From the NCBI RefSeq assembly GCF_000521785.1, contig NZ_JALZ01000001.1, positions 248,001-312,000 of the forward strand: a stretch of 64,000 nt of DNA, given 5' to 3'. Each line of letters opens with the position of its first letter. Positions within the stretch are counted from its first letter, which is position 1. The position numbers and the translations under genes are program-made. Below, piece after piece: positions 1-8,922 of this stretch. The stretch is from Roseivivax halodurans JCM 10272. GTDB taxonomy: Bacteria > Pseudomonadota > Alphaproteobacteria > Rhodobacterales > Rhodobacteraceae. A model generated the notes under the pieces. It was not told where the DNA came from. It ran no database searches and was given only the letters and a program-made list of their open reading frames with translations.

Positions 1-42
1 GGGTTTCGGGGGGATCTAGCAGAGCGGGGCGGGGATTGCACG

Positions 43-1551
43 TCACCGGGGCATTTGCGCCGCAAGGAGCCGCCGCAGGAGCTTGCCGTTGCCGCTTTTC
101 GGCAGCGCGTCGAGGCGCACCCACATGCGGGGGCGCTTGTAGGCGGCGAGCCTCGGCTCCACCCAAGCGGTCAGGATGTCGTCGGCAAGCGGCTCCGGAC
201 CGGTCCAGAAGGCCGCGATGATCCGCACGCCGTCGCGGATCTCGACATCGGTGACGCCGACCTCCTCGACGCCGGGGTGATCGTGGATCGCCGCCTCGAC
301 CTCGAGCGGGGAGACCCGGAGCCCGCCCGCGTTCATCAGATCGTCCGCGCGGCCGAGGAACGAGATGGCGCCGGTGTGGTCCATCCGGCCCTGATCGCCG
401 GTCAGGAACCATTCGCCGCGCATCTTCTCGGCGGTGGCGTCCGCGTCGCCGACATAGCCCAGCATGAGACCGGGGTCGGAGCGGTGGATCGCGATCTCTC
501 CGGGCTCGCCGATCTCCGCGGGCCCGTCCGGGCCGAGGATCGCGACGCGCCGCCCCGGCTGAGGAGCGCCGAGCGTGCCCGGCGCGGCCCGGCGGCTCGG
601 GGAGGAGGAGATGAAGGTCGAGCATTCCGACATCCCGTAGGCCTCGTAGATCTCGGTTCCGGTCGCCGCGCGCCATGCCTCGTGCACGGGGAGCGCCATC
701 TTCTCGCCCGCCGAGAGCCCGTGCCGCAGTTTCGGCAGCGGCTTCACGTGATTTCTGAGCATCTGGCGGTAAACGCCTGGAGCGGCTGCGAAAAGGCTCG
801 CCTCGTGGCGCGAGAGGAGGAGCGGCAACTTCGCGGGCGTCACACCTTCGGCGGGGATCAGCGCCGTCGCGCCCCGCGTCCAGGGATCGAGCAGGCCGGT
901 GCCGAGCGTGTAGGTCCAGTTGAAGGCGCCCGCATGCAGGAGCCGGTCGGACGACCTCAGGCCGTACCAGCCGTCCATCATCATCTGCCGCGCCCAGACC
1001 GCGCGGTGCGCATGGCCGACGGCGCGCGGGGTGCCGGACGTGCCGGAGGTCATGACGATGTAGGCGAGGCGCTCGGGGTCGACCATCGCGTAATCCGCGG
1101 GGGGCAGATCGCGCCACGCCATCATGTCCGAGGTCTGGTACGTCGGCACGCCCGCGTCGCAGGAGGCCACGCCCGGGTCGCGCAGGATGGCCGCGGGGGC
1201 GAGCTGGTCCACGATCTTTTGCACCTCGGGCGCGGTCAGCTGCGCGGAGGTGGGCACGGGCACGAGGCCGGCGGCGATCGCGCCGAGGAAGGCGAGCGGG
1301 AATTCGATTGTGTTGCCAAGCCGCAGAAGGACCCTGTCTCCCGGGCCGAGGCCTTGGGCGAGCAGCCCCGAGGCGGTGCCCAGCACGGCGGCCTCGAGAC
1401 GGCCGTAGCTCCAGCGCTCGGCGCCCGTCGGCGCGACGATGGCGAGGGCGATCTTGGCCGGATCCGGATCCGAAGCTCGCAGCACGTGGGCTGCGAGGTT
1501 GAAGGGCGCGGGGCAGGGCGGCGGCGGCCCGTCGTCGAAGATCGCTGGCAT
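43..1551 (-). CDS. AMP-dependent acyl-CoA synthetase/ligase (benzoate-CoA-ligase-like)
   Basis: This is a member of the adenylate-forming (ANL) superfamily. Such enzymes activate a carboxylic acid with ATP and transfer it to CoA in the cytoplasm. All core motifs are present in the 502-residue product: the phosphate loop TSGTSG at about residues 168-173, YEAYGMSE at about 302-309, LTGDQG at about 383-388, the hinge GRADDLMNAGG at about 400-410, and the C-terminal catalytic lysine in PKSGNGK (K490). The overall layout resembles benzoate/aryl-CoA ligases, but the acid substrate cannot be read from the sequence. The gene is divergent from an XRE-cupin regulator only 67 bp away, which is a common arrangement for a regulator controlling a neighbouring catabolic gene. 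The substrate is unknown; the family call is secure. Confidence 0.88.
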   Translation of the reverse strand: MPAIFDDGPPPPCPAPFNLAAHVLRASDPDPAKIALAIVAPTGAERWSYGRLEAAVLGTASGLLAQGLGPGDRVLLRLGNTIEFPLAFLGAIAAGLVPVPTSAQLTAPEVQKIVDQLAPAAILRDPGVASCDAGVPTYQTSDMMAWRDLPPADYAMVDPERLAYIVMTSGTSGTPRAVGHAHRAVWARQMMMDGWYGLRSSDRLLHAGAFNWTYTLGTGLLDPWTRGATALIPAEGVTPAKLPLLLSRHEASLFAAAPGVYRQMLRNHVKPLPKLRHGLSAGEKMALPVHEAWRAATGTEIYEAYGMSECSTFISSSPSRRAAPGTLGAPQPGRRVAILGPDGPAEIGEPGEIAIHRSDPGLMLGYVGDADATAEKMRGEWFLTGDQGRMDHTGAISFLGRADDLMNAGGLRVSPLEVEAAIHDHPGVEEVGVTDVEIRDGVRIIAAFWTGPEPLADDILTAWVEPRLAAYKRPRMWVRLDALPKSGNGKLLRRLLAAQMPR

Positions 1552-1618
1552 GGGACCGAGTTAGCTCGCGCGCGGCCGTTCTTGCAAGCGACCCCGGCGC
1601 TGCGTATCACCAAGCGTC

Positions 1619-2242
1619 ATGACAAGCCGCGATCCCCAGAGCCTCATCCGCATCGCCCGCGAGGCCGGCCCCGCCGAGGAGGGCGAGCCGCTGAACCTCG
1701 GCGAGCGCGTGCGCGAGCTGCGCAAGGCGCGCGACTGGACGCTCGAACAGGCGGCGCGGCAGGCGGGGCTCGCCCGCTCGACCCTGTCGAAGATCGAGAA
1801 CGGGCAGATGTCGCCCACCTACGATGCGCTGAAGAAGCTCGCCATCGGGCTCGAGATCTCGGTGCCGCAGCTCTTCACGCCGCCGACCCGCGACAAGGTG
1901 AACGGTCGGCTCTCGGTCACCAAGGACGGCGCGGGCGTGCCGCAGGCGACCGCGACCTACGAGCACACGCTTCTGGGCGAGACCCTCACCAAGAAGCAGA
2001 TGCTGCCCTACCGGGCGCGGGTGCGGGCCCGGTCGATGGACGAGTTCGACGGCTGGGTGCGGCATGACGGCGAGGAATTCCTCTACGTCCTGACCGGCGT
2101 GATCCGGCTCTACACCGAGTTCTACGAGCCGATCGAGATGCGCCGCGGAGACAGCGCCTATTACGACGCCACGATGGGGCACAACGTCATCTCGGTCAGT
2201 GACGACGACGCCACCATCCTCTGGGTCACCTCGCTGGTCTGA
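1619..2242 (+). CDS. XRE-family transcriptional regulator with C-terminal cupin domain
   Basis: The N-terminal part (about residues 27-82) is a classic XRE/Cro helix-turn-helix, with LGERVRELRKARDWTLEQAA as first helices and ARSTLSKIENG as the recognition helix. The C-terminal part (about 128-205) is a small cupin beta-barrel ending in a GHNVISVSDDDATILWV-type strand pair. Cupin-XRE proteins usually sense a small metabolite and control a neighbouring metabolic gene. The gene starts 67 bp from the divergent acyl-CoA synthetase, which is the obvious candidate target. The ATG at 1619 is the first in frame. The ligand cannot be inferred. Confidence 0.85.
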   Translation: MTSRDPQSLIRIAREAGPAEEGEPLNLGERVRELRKARDWTLEQAARQAGLARSTLSKIENGQMSPTYDALKKLAIGLEISVPQLFTPPTRDKVNGRLSVTKDGAGVPQATATYEHTLLGETLTKKQMLPYRARVRARSMDEFDGWVRHDGEEFLYVLTGVIRLYTEFYEPIEMRRGDSAYYDATMGHNVISVSDDDATILWVTSLV

Positions 2243-2435
2243 GCCCGGGGACGCTGCCCCCAGGGGCACGGACAACAGGATAGTGCGACTTTCGGTCACC
2301 GGGGTGAGCGCGGCCCAAAAATATGGCGCATCGTCGCTGCAATGTGAAACTCTTTTGAGGAGAGTGTCGCTTCGCATTGTCAGCTAGGGGTTGCGTGGTA
2401 CGGTCGCCGCGATATTCCCCAGACGAGAGACGCGC

Positions 2436-5400
2436 ATGAACTTCGTGTCAATTTCCCTCGATGACCTCGTGGCGTTTCAGTCGTTCAAGGCGCATTATGC
2501 GGGGATACTGCACACCCCCAACATCGAGCGCCTGAGCACGCTGGGCTCGAGCTTCGACAACGCGTTCTCGCAGGTGGCGAAGTGCAACCCGTCGCGCACC
2601 TCGGTGCTCACCGGACAGCGGCCGGAGCAGACCGGCGTGCTCGACAACAACGTGAACTGGTACGATCTGGTCGATGTCACCAAGACGCTGCCGCATGTCC
2701 TGGCTGATAGCGGCTTCGCGACCACCGTGCTCGGGAAGGTCTACCACAACAGCGACATCATCCCCGGAGCCGAGAACTTTCCGTTCACCCTGGCCGCCGA
2801 CAAGAGCTACTGGAACGGCGGTTTCGGATCGACCTTCGACAGCGGCGTCCTCGAGGTGCCGGAAGAGCTGCACGGCGACTACATCAACACCACCGACGCC
2901 ATCGAGGTGGTCGAGGGCTGGGCCCCGGGAGAGGACAACGCGCTCTTTCTCGGCATCTACCGGCCGCATTCCACGCATGCCGTGCCGCAGGAATATTTCG
3001 ATCTCTATCCGCTCGAGGATATCGAGGTCCCGTTCACGGTGGAGGACGATCTAGACGACGTGCCGGCGTTCATGCGCGACCTCGTGCAGGAATGGTACCA
3101 CTCCGACATCACGGACGCGGGTTACTGGGCGAAGAAGATCCAGGCCTATTTCGCAAGCGTCTCGTTCGCCGATGCGCAGCTCGGCCGCCTTCTCGACTCG
3201 CTCGAGGCGCAGGGGGTGATGGACGAGACCGTCATCATGATGTGGAGCGATCACGGCTATCACCTGGGAGAGAAGGACGCCTGGCACAAGTTCACCTTGT
3301 GGGAGGAGGCGGCGCGGGCGCCGCTGGTGATCTACGATCCGAACGCCTCGGGCGCGAACAGGGTCGTGGACACGCCCGTCGAATTGCTCGACATCATGCC
3401 GACCGCGCTGGATCTGCTGGGCCTCGACACCGGCCTTCAACTCGACGGCCGGTCGCTCTCGGCGTTCCTGAACGGCGACGACCCGGGGCAGTCCGGTCAG
3501 GCCTTCACGTCGATGTACGGAAGCCTCTCGCTGCGCACCAACGACTACCGACTGACCGTCTACGAGGACGACAGCCTCGAACTCTACGATGTGGTTGGAG
3601 ATCCGCGGCAGATCGTGAACCTCGCCTCGGATCCGGCGTATGGGGATGTCGTGCAGGATCTGCTCGGTCGCATGCAGGATTACGAGGAAGAGAACGGCTG
3701 GGTGCGGGCGGGAACCTCGATCGACCTCTCGGACGATGCAACAGCCCGGTCGGTGATCTTCACCGCCGATGATGTCGAGGTCGTGGGCCCGGGCGGGGAC
3801 ACCACCTACTTCCTGAACGGGTCCGGCCAGACGATCGTCGAGGCGGCGGATGGAGGGATCGACACGGTCTATTTTCGTGGCGATCTGGCGCTTCCGGACA
3901 ATGTCGAGAACGCTGTCGGTAAGGAAAAGACGCCTGCCAACAGATCCGAGGTGATCGGCAATTCCAGCGACAATTTCATCAGCTACGCCAAGATCGCGCG
4001 CGGCCGCGACGGGAGGGACGAAATCCACCTCCCTGCGGCGGGCACGGCCTACGGGGGCGGCGACAGCGACAGCATCTACGGATCGGGGAGAGGCGATTAC
4101 ATCCACGGGGGCGCGGATCGCGACTATCTCTTCGGAGCGAACGGCGACGACACCCTGGTCGGGGGCTTCGGCGATGACATTCTGAGAGGACAGGGCGGCT
4201 TCGATACCGCCAGCTACCGATACGCGGACGGTCCGGTCACGGTCGATCTCGAGTCGGGGCTGGGGTGGTTCGGAACCGACGAGGATCGGCTCTTCGGGAT
4301 CGAGGCGATCGAGGATAGCCGGCAGGACGATCTTCTTTCAGGCGACAACCGGGCGAACGGCTTCCACGTGTCGACCGGTGACGACAGCATCGACGGCCGC
4401 GGGGGCATCGACACGGTCACCCTTGGTGCGCCGTTCGGCAACGTGGCCTCGGCGTGGGAACGTCCCGACGGGCGGGTGTCGGTCTCACTGATCTCGAAAG
4501 GAGAGCGGTCGAGCCTGCTGCTGACAGACATCGAACGTATGGCGGACCTCTCCGGAGACGTGCTGGACATGGAGGACTTTCTGGCGCGCTACGGGACGCG
4601 GCCGGAGGACGAGAGCCCGTTCGACTTCACCGGCGACGGCGCATCGGACCTCCTCGTGCAGGACCGGGAGACTGGAGAGATGGCAGTCTTCGACGGCATC
4701 ACGATCGGGAGCACGGCGATCCCGGCGGTCGGCGCGTTCCTCGCCACGGTCGATCTCGACGGCGACGGGGTACGCGAGATCGCGTATCGCTCGGCGCCAG
4801 ACACCGTGACGGTGACCGACATGCAGGGCAACAGGACGGCCACGTTCGGCGCGATGGACGAACGCGAGATCCTCGCCTTCGCGGATTTCGACGGTGACGG
4901 TCGCGACGAGACGCTGATGAGGCATACGAACTCGGGCGGAGTGTTCTGGATCGAGGCGAGCGGGACGGGCATCGGTTTCGGTGCAAAGCCCTCCGGCATC
5001 GCTGCGATCGGCGACTTCAACGGGTCCGGAACGGCCGACATCCTCTGGCGCGACGCATCGGGGCAGCTGAGGTCCAACGACGGGGCTGACGGCGGTTTCA
5101 TAGCCCGGTACGAGGGCGGCGGGGACGGCACGCCCGTCGCCGTGGGTGATCTCGACGGTGATGGCGAGGAGGAGATCGTGATGTCGGACCCCGTGACGAA
5201 CGAGATGTCCGTCCTCTCCCGAGGCAGCATTCCGCGGGTCGTGGCGGAGGCCGGAGGAGGCACGTTTCAGGGACTGGCCGATACCGACGGCGACGGCGCG
5301 ACGGATATGGTTGTCAGAACGTCTGACGGACGGTTCGTCGCTCTCGATCACCGCGGTGTCGAGGTGTCGGATTTCGGCCTCCGGCCGGTGCACGAGGCGG

Positions 5401-5750
5401 TGGCCATTGCGGATTTCGACGCCGATGGGGCAGCCGATCTGCTCTTCCGGCACATGCCGACGGGCGGCGTCTTCGCGGTGAGTGGCGACGGGGAGGCGAT
5501 CACGGGCTTCGGGTCCAAGGAAGAGGGCGCGTTCCTCGCCGCAGGCGATCTGAACGGCAACGGCACGGAGGATCTTCTGTTCCTCACGCCCGCAGGGCGG
5601 GTCAGCGCCAACGATGGGACGGGCGGCTTCATCGGACATTACGAGCTCGACGTGACGCAGCTCCTCCTGGATTACGAGGAGTCCGATTTGGGCCTTCTCG
5701 GCGAACCCGACTACTATGACTTCTGGAGCATCGCGAGCCCCGCGGGCTGA
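2436..5750 (+). CDS. Secreted sulfatase fused to RTX calcium-binding and FG-GAP repeats
   Basis: The first ~430 residues are a type I sulfatase of the iduronate-2-sulfatase-like group. They show the Ca2+-binding pair LDD at about residues 8-10, the formylglycine signature C-N-P-S-R with Cys50, and the downstream block WSDHGYHLGEKDAWHK. The enzyme should hydrolyse sulfate esters after the cysteine is converted to formylglycine. Next come glycine/aspartate-rich RTX nonapeptides (roughly residues 530-590) and then many FG-GAP/VCBS-like calcium loops of the DFDGDG type to the C-terminus. There is no Sec signal peptide, so export by a type I system is likely; no such exporter lies in the window. 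The start is taken at ATG 2436, with AGACGAGAG just upstream, rather than the in-frame TTG at 2391. Its product probably acts on the sulfated polysaccharide inferred from the neighbouring locus. Confidence 0.87.
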   Translation: MNFVSISLDDLVAFQSFKAHYAGILHTPNIERLSTLGSSFDNAFSQVAKCNPSRTSVLTGQRPEQTGVLDNNVNWYDLVDVTKTLPHVLADSGFATTVLGKVYHNSDIIPGAENFPFTLAADKSYWNGGFGSTFDSGVLEVPEELHGDYINTTDAIEVVEGWAPGEDNALFLGIYRPHSTHAVPQEYFDLYPLEDIEVPFTVEDDLDDVPAFMRDLVQEWYHSDITDAGYWAKKIQAYFASVSFADAQLGRLLDSLEAQGVMDETVIMMWSDHGYHLGEKDAWHKFTLWEEAARAPLVIYDPNASGANRVVDTPVELLDIMPTALDLLGLDTGLQLDGRSLSAFLNGDDPGQSGQAFTSMYGSLSLRTNDYRLTVYEDDSLELYDVVGDPRQIVNLASDPAYGDVVQDLLGRMQDYEEENGWVRAGTSIDLSDDATARSVIFTADDVEVVGPGGDTTYFLNGSGQTIVEAADGGIDTVYFRGDLALPDNVENAVGKEKTPANRSEVIGNSSDNFISYAKIARGRDGRDEIHLPAAGTAYGGGDSDSIYGSGRGDYIHGGADRDYLFGANGDDTLVGGFGDDILRGQGGFDTASYRYADGPVTVDLESGLGWFGTDEDRLFGIEAIEDSRQDDLLSGDNRANGFHVSTGDDSIDGRGGIDTVTLGAPFGNVASAWERPDGRVSVSLISKGERSSLLLTDIERMADLSGDVLDMEDFLARYGTRPEDESPFDFTGDGASDLLVQDRETGEMAVFDGITIGSTAIPAVGAFLATVDLDGDGVREIAYRSAPDTVTVTDMQGNRTATFGAMDEREILAFADFDGDGRDETLMRHTNSGGVFWIEASGTGIGFGAKPSGIAAIGDFNGSGTADILWRDASGQLRSNDGADGGFIARYEGGGDGTPVAVGDLDGDGEEEIVMSDPVTNEMSVLSRGSIPRVVAEAGGGTFQGLADTDGDGATDMVVRTSDGRFVALDHRGVEVSDFGLRPVHEAVAIADFDADGAADLLFRHMPTGGVFAVSGDGEAITGFGSKEEGAFLAAGDLNGNGTEDLLFLTPAGRVSANDGTGGFIGHYELDVTQLLLDYEESDLGLLGEPDYYDFWSIASPAG

Positions 5751-5780
5751 CGCCGCGGGGCACCGTCGTCGTCGAAAGCC

Positions 5781-8411
5781 TCAGACCGTGTAGACGGCCC
5801 CGAGCTCCACCACGAGAGGGTGGTCCGAGACATCGACGGAGACGCTGTCGGCGTTCTCGAACGTCTCGATCGGCGCGCTTCCCTGCATCGGATCGTAGAT
5901 CGCCACGCTCGAATAGACCGCACCCAGATCGAGAGTGACGGTGAGCGTCTCGGCCTCGATTTCCTCGAGGCTCGCGCGGTCCCAGATCACGTCCTCGCGC
6001 CAGATGATGATATCGGTTTCGTCTGCCGCCTCCTGGATCGCAAAGCTCCGGGTATTCGCGTCACCGCCGGTCAGCTCGTAATCGGTGCCGGCGGTGGGCT
6101 CGAAGTCCGGATCGACGCCGTCGCTGAGGATCGTGGTCAGGGCCTGCAACGCGACCGCCGCCTCCTTGGCCGTGCCGTCGGAGGTGAAGAGACCGAAATT
6201 GTTCTGCGGCGCCCTCGGATCGCCGGTCGTCCGGTCGAAGAGCTCGTAGAGGAAGACCTCCTCGACCCCCTGCAGATAGGAATCCATGAGCGCGTTGAGC
6301 GTCAGCTTCGCTTGTACTGTCTCATTTACCGCGATCGGGTGACCTTTGATCATGACCGTCGGGTACCCGATTTCGGTGATCATCGCGGGGCTGTCCGAAT
6401 CGATGAGCTCGGCGTTCTCCAGCCGGTTCATGATGTCGTAGAATGGGACGAGCCGGGTGTTGGTGTAGATGTGCGAGTTCGTGAAATCCGACGAGGCGGA
6501 GAGGTCGCCGAACCCCTCGTAATTCTCCGCATCCCGGCCGAAGAAGACCGAGAGGTTGATCACCGAAGTGTCCTGCAGGTTCGGATCTGACTTGATCGCG
6601 TCGTAGAGGAACTGCTGATAGGCGGCGGCCGCCGTCTTGCCCGAGCCGCCCTCGAAGTCGAAATCGAGATTGCCGACCTCGTTCAGCCCTTCGATGGCGC
6701 GCACGCTACCCGGGTTCCGGATCTCGAAGGAGTCGAAATAGGCCAGGTACTGGTCCATGAGCTCCTGCCCGAATTGCGGGAAGAAGTTGCGCACGGTGAA
6801 CGTGAAGTCGTAGCCCATGTCGGCCAGCTGTTCGTAGCTGTTTCCCGGGTCGAGATTCTGCCGGACCGGCGCGCCCGTGCGAATGTGATCGAAGCCGATG
6901 AAATCCATCGCGCTGTCGATGAGAGAGACGGTGGTGTCCTCGTAGAAATTCGCGTCGATATGGACGTTGATCGCGAGGAAATCGAGGAACTCCGCGGCGG
7001 CGAGGCGCGAGGTGTCCGTGATCTCGTAGGTTTTTGGGGGGACCAAGGAGCCGTCCAGAGACAGGCCGCCTTCTCCGATCAGCTGCTCGAGGTTCACGAA
7101 GTTCGATGCCTTCAAGGTCGCGGCCTCCCGGAACGAAGCAGGGCCCGCGCTGCCGTCGGCATCGATCTCGACGATCGAATCGCCACGGCCGTAATTGAAC
7201 GTCACGCGGACGAAGTCCGAGATCTCGTCCAGCGCGGGATCGAAGCCGGGGAGCAGCTTGCCGAGGTCGATCCTGTCGCCCTGATCGGTGTCGAAATCGT
7301 AGATGATGTCGGAGCCTGCCCCGAGAACGAAGGTGTCCGCACCGCCGTTGCCGTAGAGATCGTTGACTCCCGCGCCGCCGTAGAGGACGTCGCGTCCCGC
7401 GCCGCCGCGCAATTCGTCCCGTTCGGTTCCGCCGCGCAGCGTGTCGTCTCCGTCGCCGCCGGTGATGAAGTCGCGTCCGGCGTGCCCGGACAGGATGTCG
7501 TTGCCGCTGTGGCCGAAGAGGGAGTCGTTGCCGTTGCCGCCGCGCCCCTCGTCATTGCCGGGACCCCCGTGCAGCAGGTCGTGCCCGTCGCCGCCGGCCA
7601 GGAAATCGTCTCCGTTCTGACCGTAGAGAAGATCCGGGCCTCCGTCGCCGCGCAGGGTGTCCGCGCCATCGCCGCCGCGGAGCTCGTCGGGATTGTCGCC
7701 GCCCAGAAGCAGATCGCGGCCGCCATTGCCGACAAGAAGATCGCCGCCGTCATGGCCCGCCAGGGTATCGTCTCCGTCGCCGCCGTAGAGCTCGTCCGAG
7801 CGTGCGCCGCCCACAAGGGAGTCGTCGCCATCGGCGCCGTAGATCGTGTCCTTCCCCTCGGACCCGTAGACCGTGTCCGCGCCGTCGTCGCCGTAGATCA
7901 GGTCGTTGTCGGCGCCGCCGTCGATCTCGTCGTCGCCCCAGCCGCCGAGGATCTCGTCGGCGCCGGTCCCGCCGATGATCATGTCGTTGCCGGCATTGCC
8001 CTGCAGCGTGTCGTTGCCGTCATCGCCGAAGAGCGTGTCGTTGCCGTCTTCACCCGAGAGATCGTCGTTGCCGGCCCCGCCGATCAGGCGGTCGGCGCCG
8101 GTTCCGCCAATCAGCGTGTCGCGATCGTTCCCGCCATCGAGAATGTCGTTGTCCGCGCCACCTTCGAGAAGGTCGTTGCCGGCTTCGCCGAGAAGCACGT
8201 CATCGCCGTCGCCCCCCAGCAGGGTATCGCCAAGGAGACCGCCGGAGAGCGTGTCGTCATCCGCCCCTCCCACCAGCAGATCCCGTCCGTCTTCGCCGAA
8301 GATCTCGTCCATCCCGATATAGCCGTAGAGAACGTTGTTCCGGGCATTCCCGCGCAGCGTGTCGTCACCGTCGGTGCCGAAGAACTCGATAGCATCGTCG
8401 CTCGTGACCAT
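5781..8411 (-). CDS. RTX-repeat protein with C-terminal glycoside-hydrolase-like domain
   Basis: The 876-residue product begins with more than thirty RTX nonapeptides (GGxGxDxLx; about residues 12-350) that should fold into a Ca2+-bound parallel beta-roll. A block resembling a type I secretion target domain follows (GGADTFVLGAGSDIIYDFD onward, about 355-450). The C-terminal half is a TIM-barrel-like module. EGLNEVGN (about residue 574) and ITEIGYPT (about residue 680) match the acid/base and nucleophile positions of clan GH-A enzymes, and a short beta-domain closes the protein. The start is ATG 8411 with GGAG upstream; the open frame further upstream is cysteine/arginine-rich and unlike the protein. 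It converges on the RTX sulfatase gene. Exact GH family and substrate are not recognised. Confidence 0.8.
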   Translation of the reverse strand: MVTSDDAIEFFGTDGDDTLRGNARNNVLYGYIGMDEIFGEDGRDLLVGGADDDTLSGGLLGDTLLGGDGDDVLLGEAGNDLLEGGADNDILDGGNDRDTLIGGTGADRLIGGAGNDDLSGEDGNDTLFGDDGNDTLQGNAGNDMIIGGTGADEILGGWGDDEIDGGADNDLIYGDDGADTVYGSEGKDTIYGADGDDSLVGGARSDELYGGDGDDTLAGHDGGDLLVGNGGRDLLLGGDNPDELRGGDGADTLRGDGGPDLLYGQNGDDFLAGGDGHDLLHGGPGNDEGRGGNGNDSLFGHSGNDILSGHAGRDFITGGDGDDTLRGGTERDELRGGAGRDVLYGGAGVNDLYGNGGADTFVLGAGSDIIYDFDTDQGDRIDLGKLLPGFDPALDEISDFVRVTFNYGRGDSIVEIDADGSAGPASFREAATLKASNFVNLEQLIGEGGLSLDGSLVPPKTYEITDTSRLAAAEFLDFLAINVHIDANFYEDTTVSLIDSAMDFIGFDHIRTGAPVRQNLDPGNSYEQLADMGYDFTFTVRNFFPQFGQELMDQYLAYFDSFEIRNPGSVRAIEGLNEVGNLDFDFEGGSGKTAAAAYQQFLYDAIKSDPNLQDTSVINLSVFFGRDAENYEGFGDLSASSDFTNSHIYTNTRLVPFYDIMNRLENAELIDSDSPAMITEIGYPTVMIKGHPIAVNETVQAKLTLNALMDSYLQGVEEVFLYELFDRTTGDPRAPQNNFGLFTSDGTAKEAAVALQALTTILSDGVDPDFEPTAGTDYELTGGDANTRSFAIQEAADETDIIIWREDVIWDRASLEEIEAETLTVTLDLGAVYSSVAIYDPMQGSAPIETFENADSVSVDVSDHPLVVELGAVYTV

Positions 8412-8922
8412 TTTCAGTAGCTCCGGTCTGGTATTCGGTTTCTGCACTCGGTGGCGGGCATGGCGCGATCGACATCCTCGGATCCGCCTGCACTTCGCGT
8501 TTAGCGCGAGTCCTCCGCAAAGGACAGGGCAGGGAAGGATGCCGAGCGAGCAATCGCTCGCAGCCCGCCGTCCTGCGCAATTCTGAGGCAGTGCCGATGA
8601 TCGATGCGGCGCATGCATGCGCCTCGGCCCCGTGGTGGCGATGAATCATATCCTGTCTACAAAGGAAAATTCGGGCTTTGAACGATGGATTCTCCGACTT
8701 TTCTGCTGCCTTGCGGTCGAATGCGGCAACCGCTGCATCCGGTCGCGTTCGCAGGGCAATGCTGCGGAAGACCCGGCATATTCCGAAATTTCCTCTGGAC
8801 ACCGACGTAACCAAGGGTTGTGTATGGCGCTGACTCGGCACGGCGCCGTTCGGGCGCTGTCGTCTCATGCCCTTCGGGTTCCAATCCCCCTGATCCCGTC
8901 TCCAGGGAAGTTAAGCGGACTG
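8412..8922. other. 511-bp divergent intergenic region upstream of the RTX hydrolase and the Wzc-like gene
   Basis: The region separates the RTX glycoside-hydrolase gene (minus strand) from the Wzz/Wzc-like gene (plus strand). It should hold promoters for both. Two symmetric elements are visible: a 7-bp stem with a GCAA loop at 8543-8560 and a perfect 16-bp palindrome at 8608-8623. An open frame across it on the plus strand could extend the Wzc-like protein N-terminally (ATG 8824 or earlier), but that sequence has no family resemblance. Confidence 0.6.
8608..8623. promoter_or_regulatory. Perfect 16-bp palindrome, possible operator
   Basis: GGCGCATGCATGCGCC reads identically on both strands. 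It lies about 200 bp upstream of the RTX hydrolase start and about 300 bp upstream of the Wzc-like start. No regulator is recognised for this motif; a chance palindrome is possible in GC-rich DNA. Confidence 0.3.

Noticed and set aside
55-2067. Long plus-strand open frame (670 codons) across the acyl-CoA synthetase and regulator
   Set aside because: It is antisense to a clearly conserved synthetase and out of frame with the XRE regulator. The translation is Arg/Gly/His-rich with no family motifs; long antisense frames are expected at this GC content.
5890-8400. Possible tandem-repeat or CRISPR-like array
   Set aside because: The periodicity of about 27 bp is explained by RTX nonapeptide codons within one open reading frame; units vary and have no spacer structure.
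6774-8420. Plus-strand open frame (548 codons) antisense to the RTX repeats
   Set aside because: Its valine/alanine-rich repeats are the mirror of the RTX codon repeats, so it is a by-product of the repeat structure rather than a gene.
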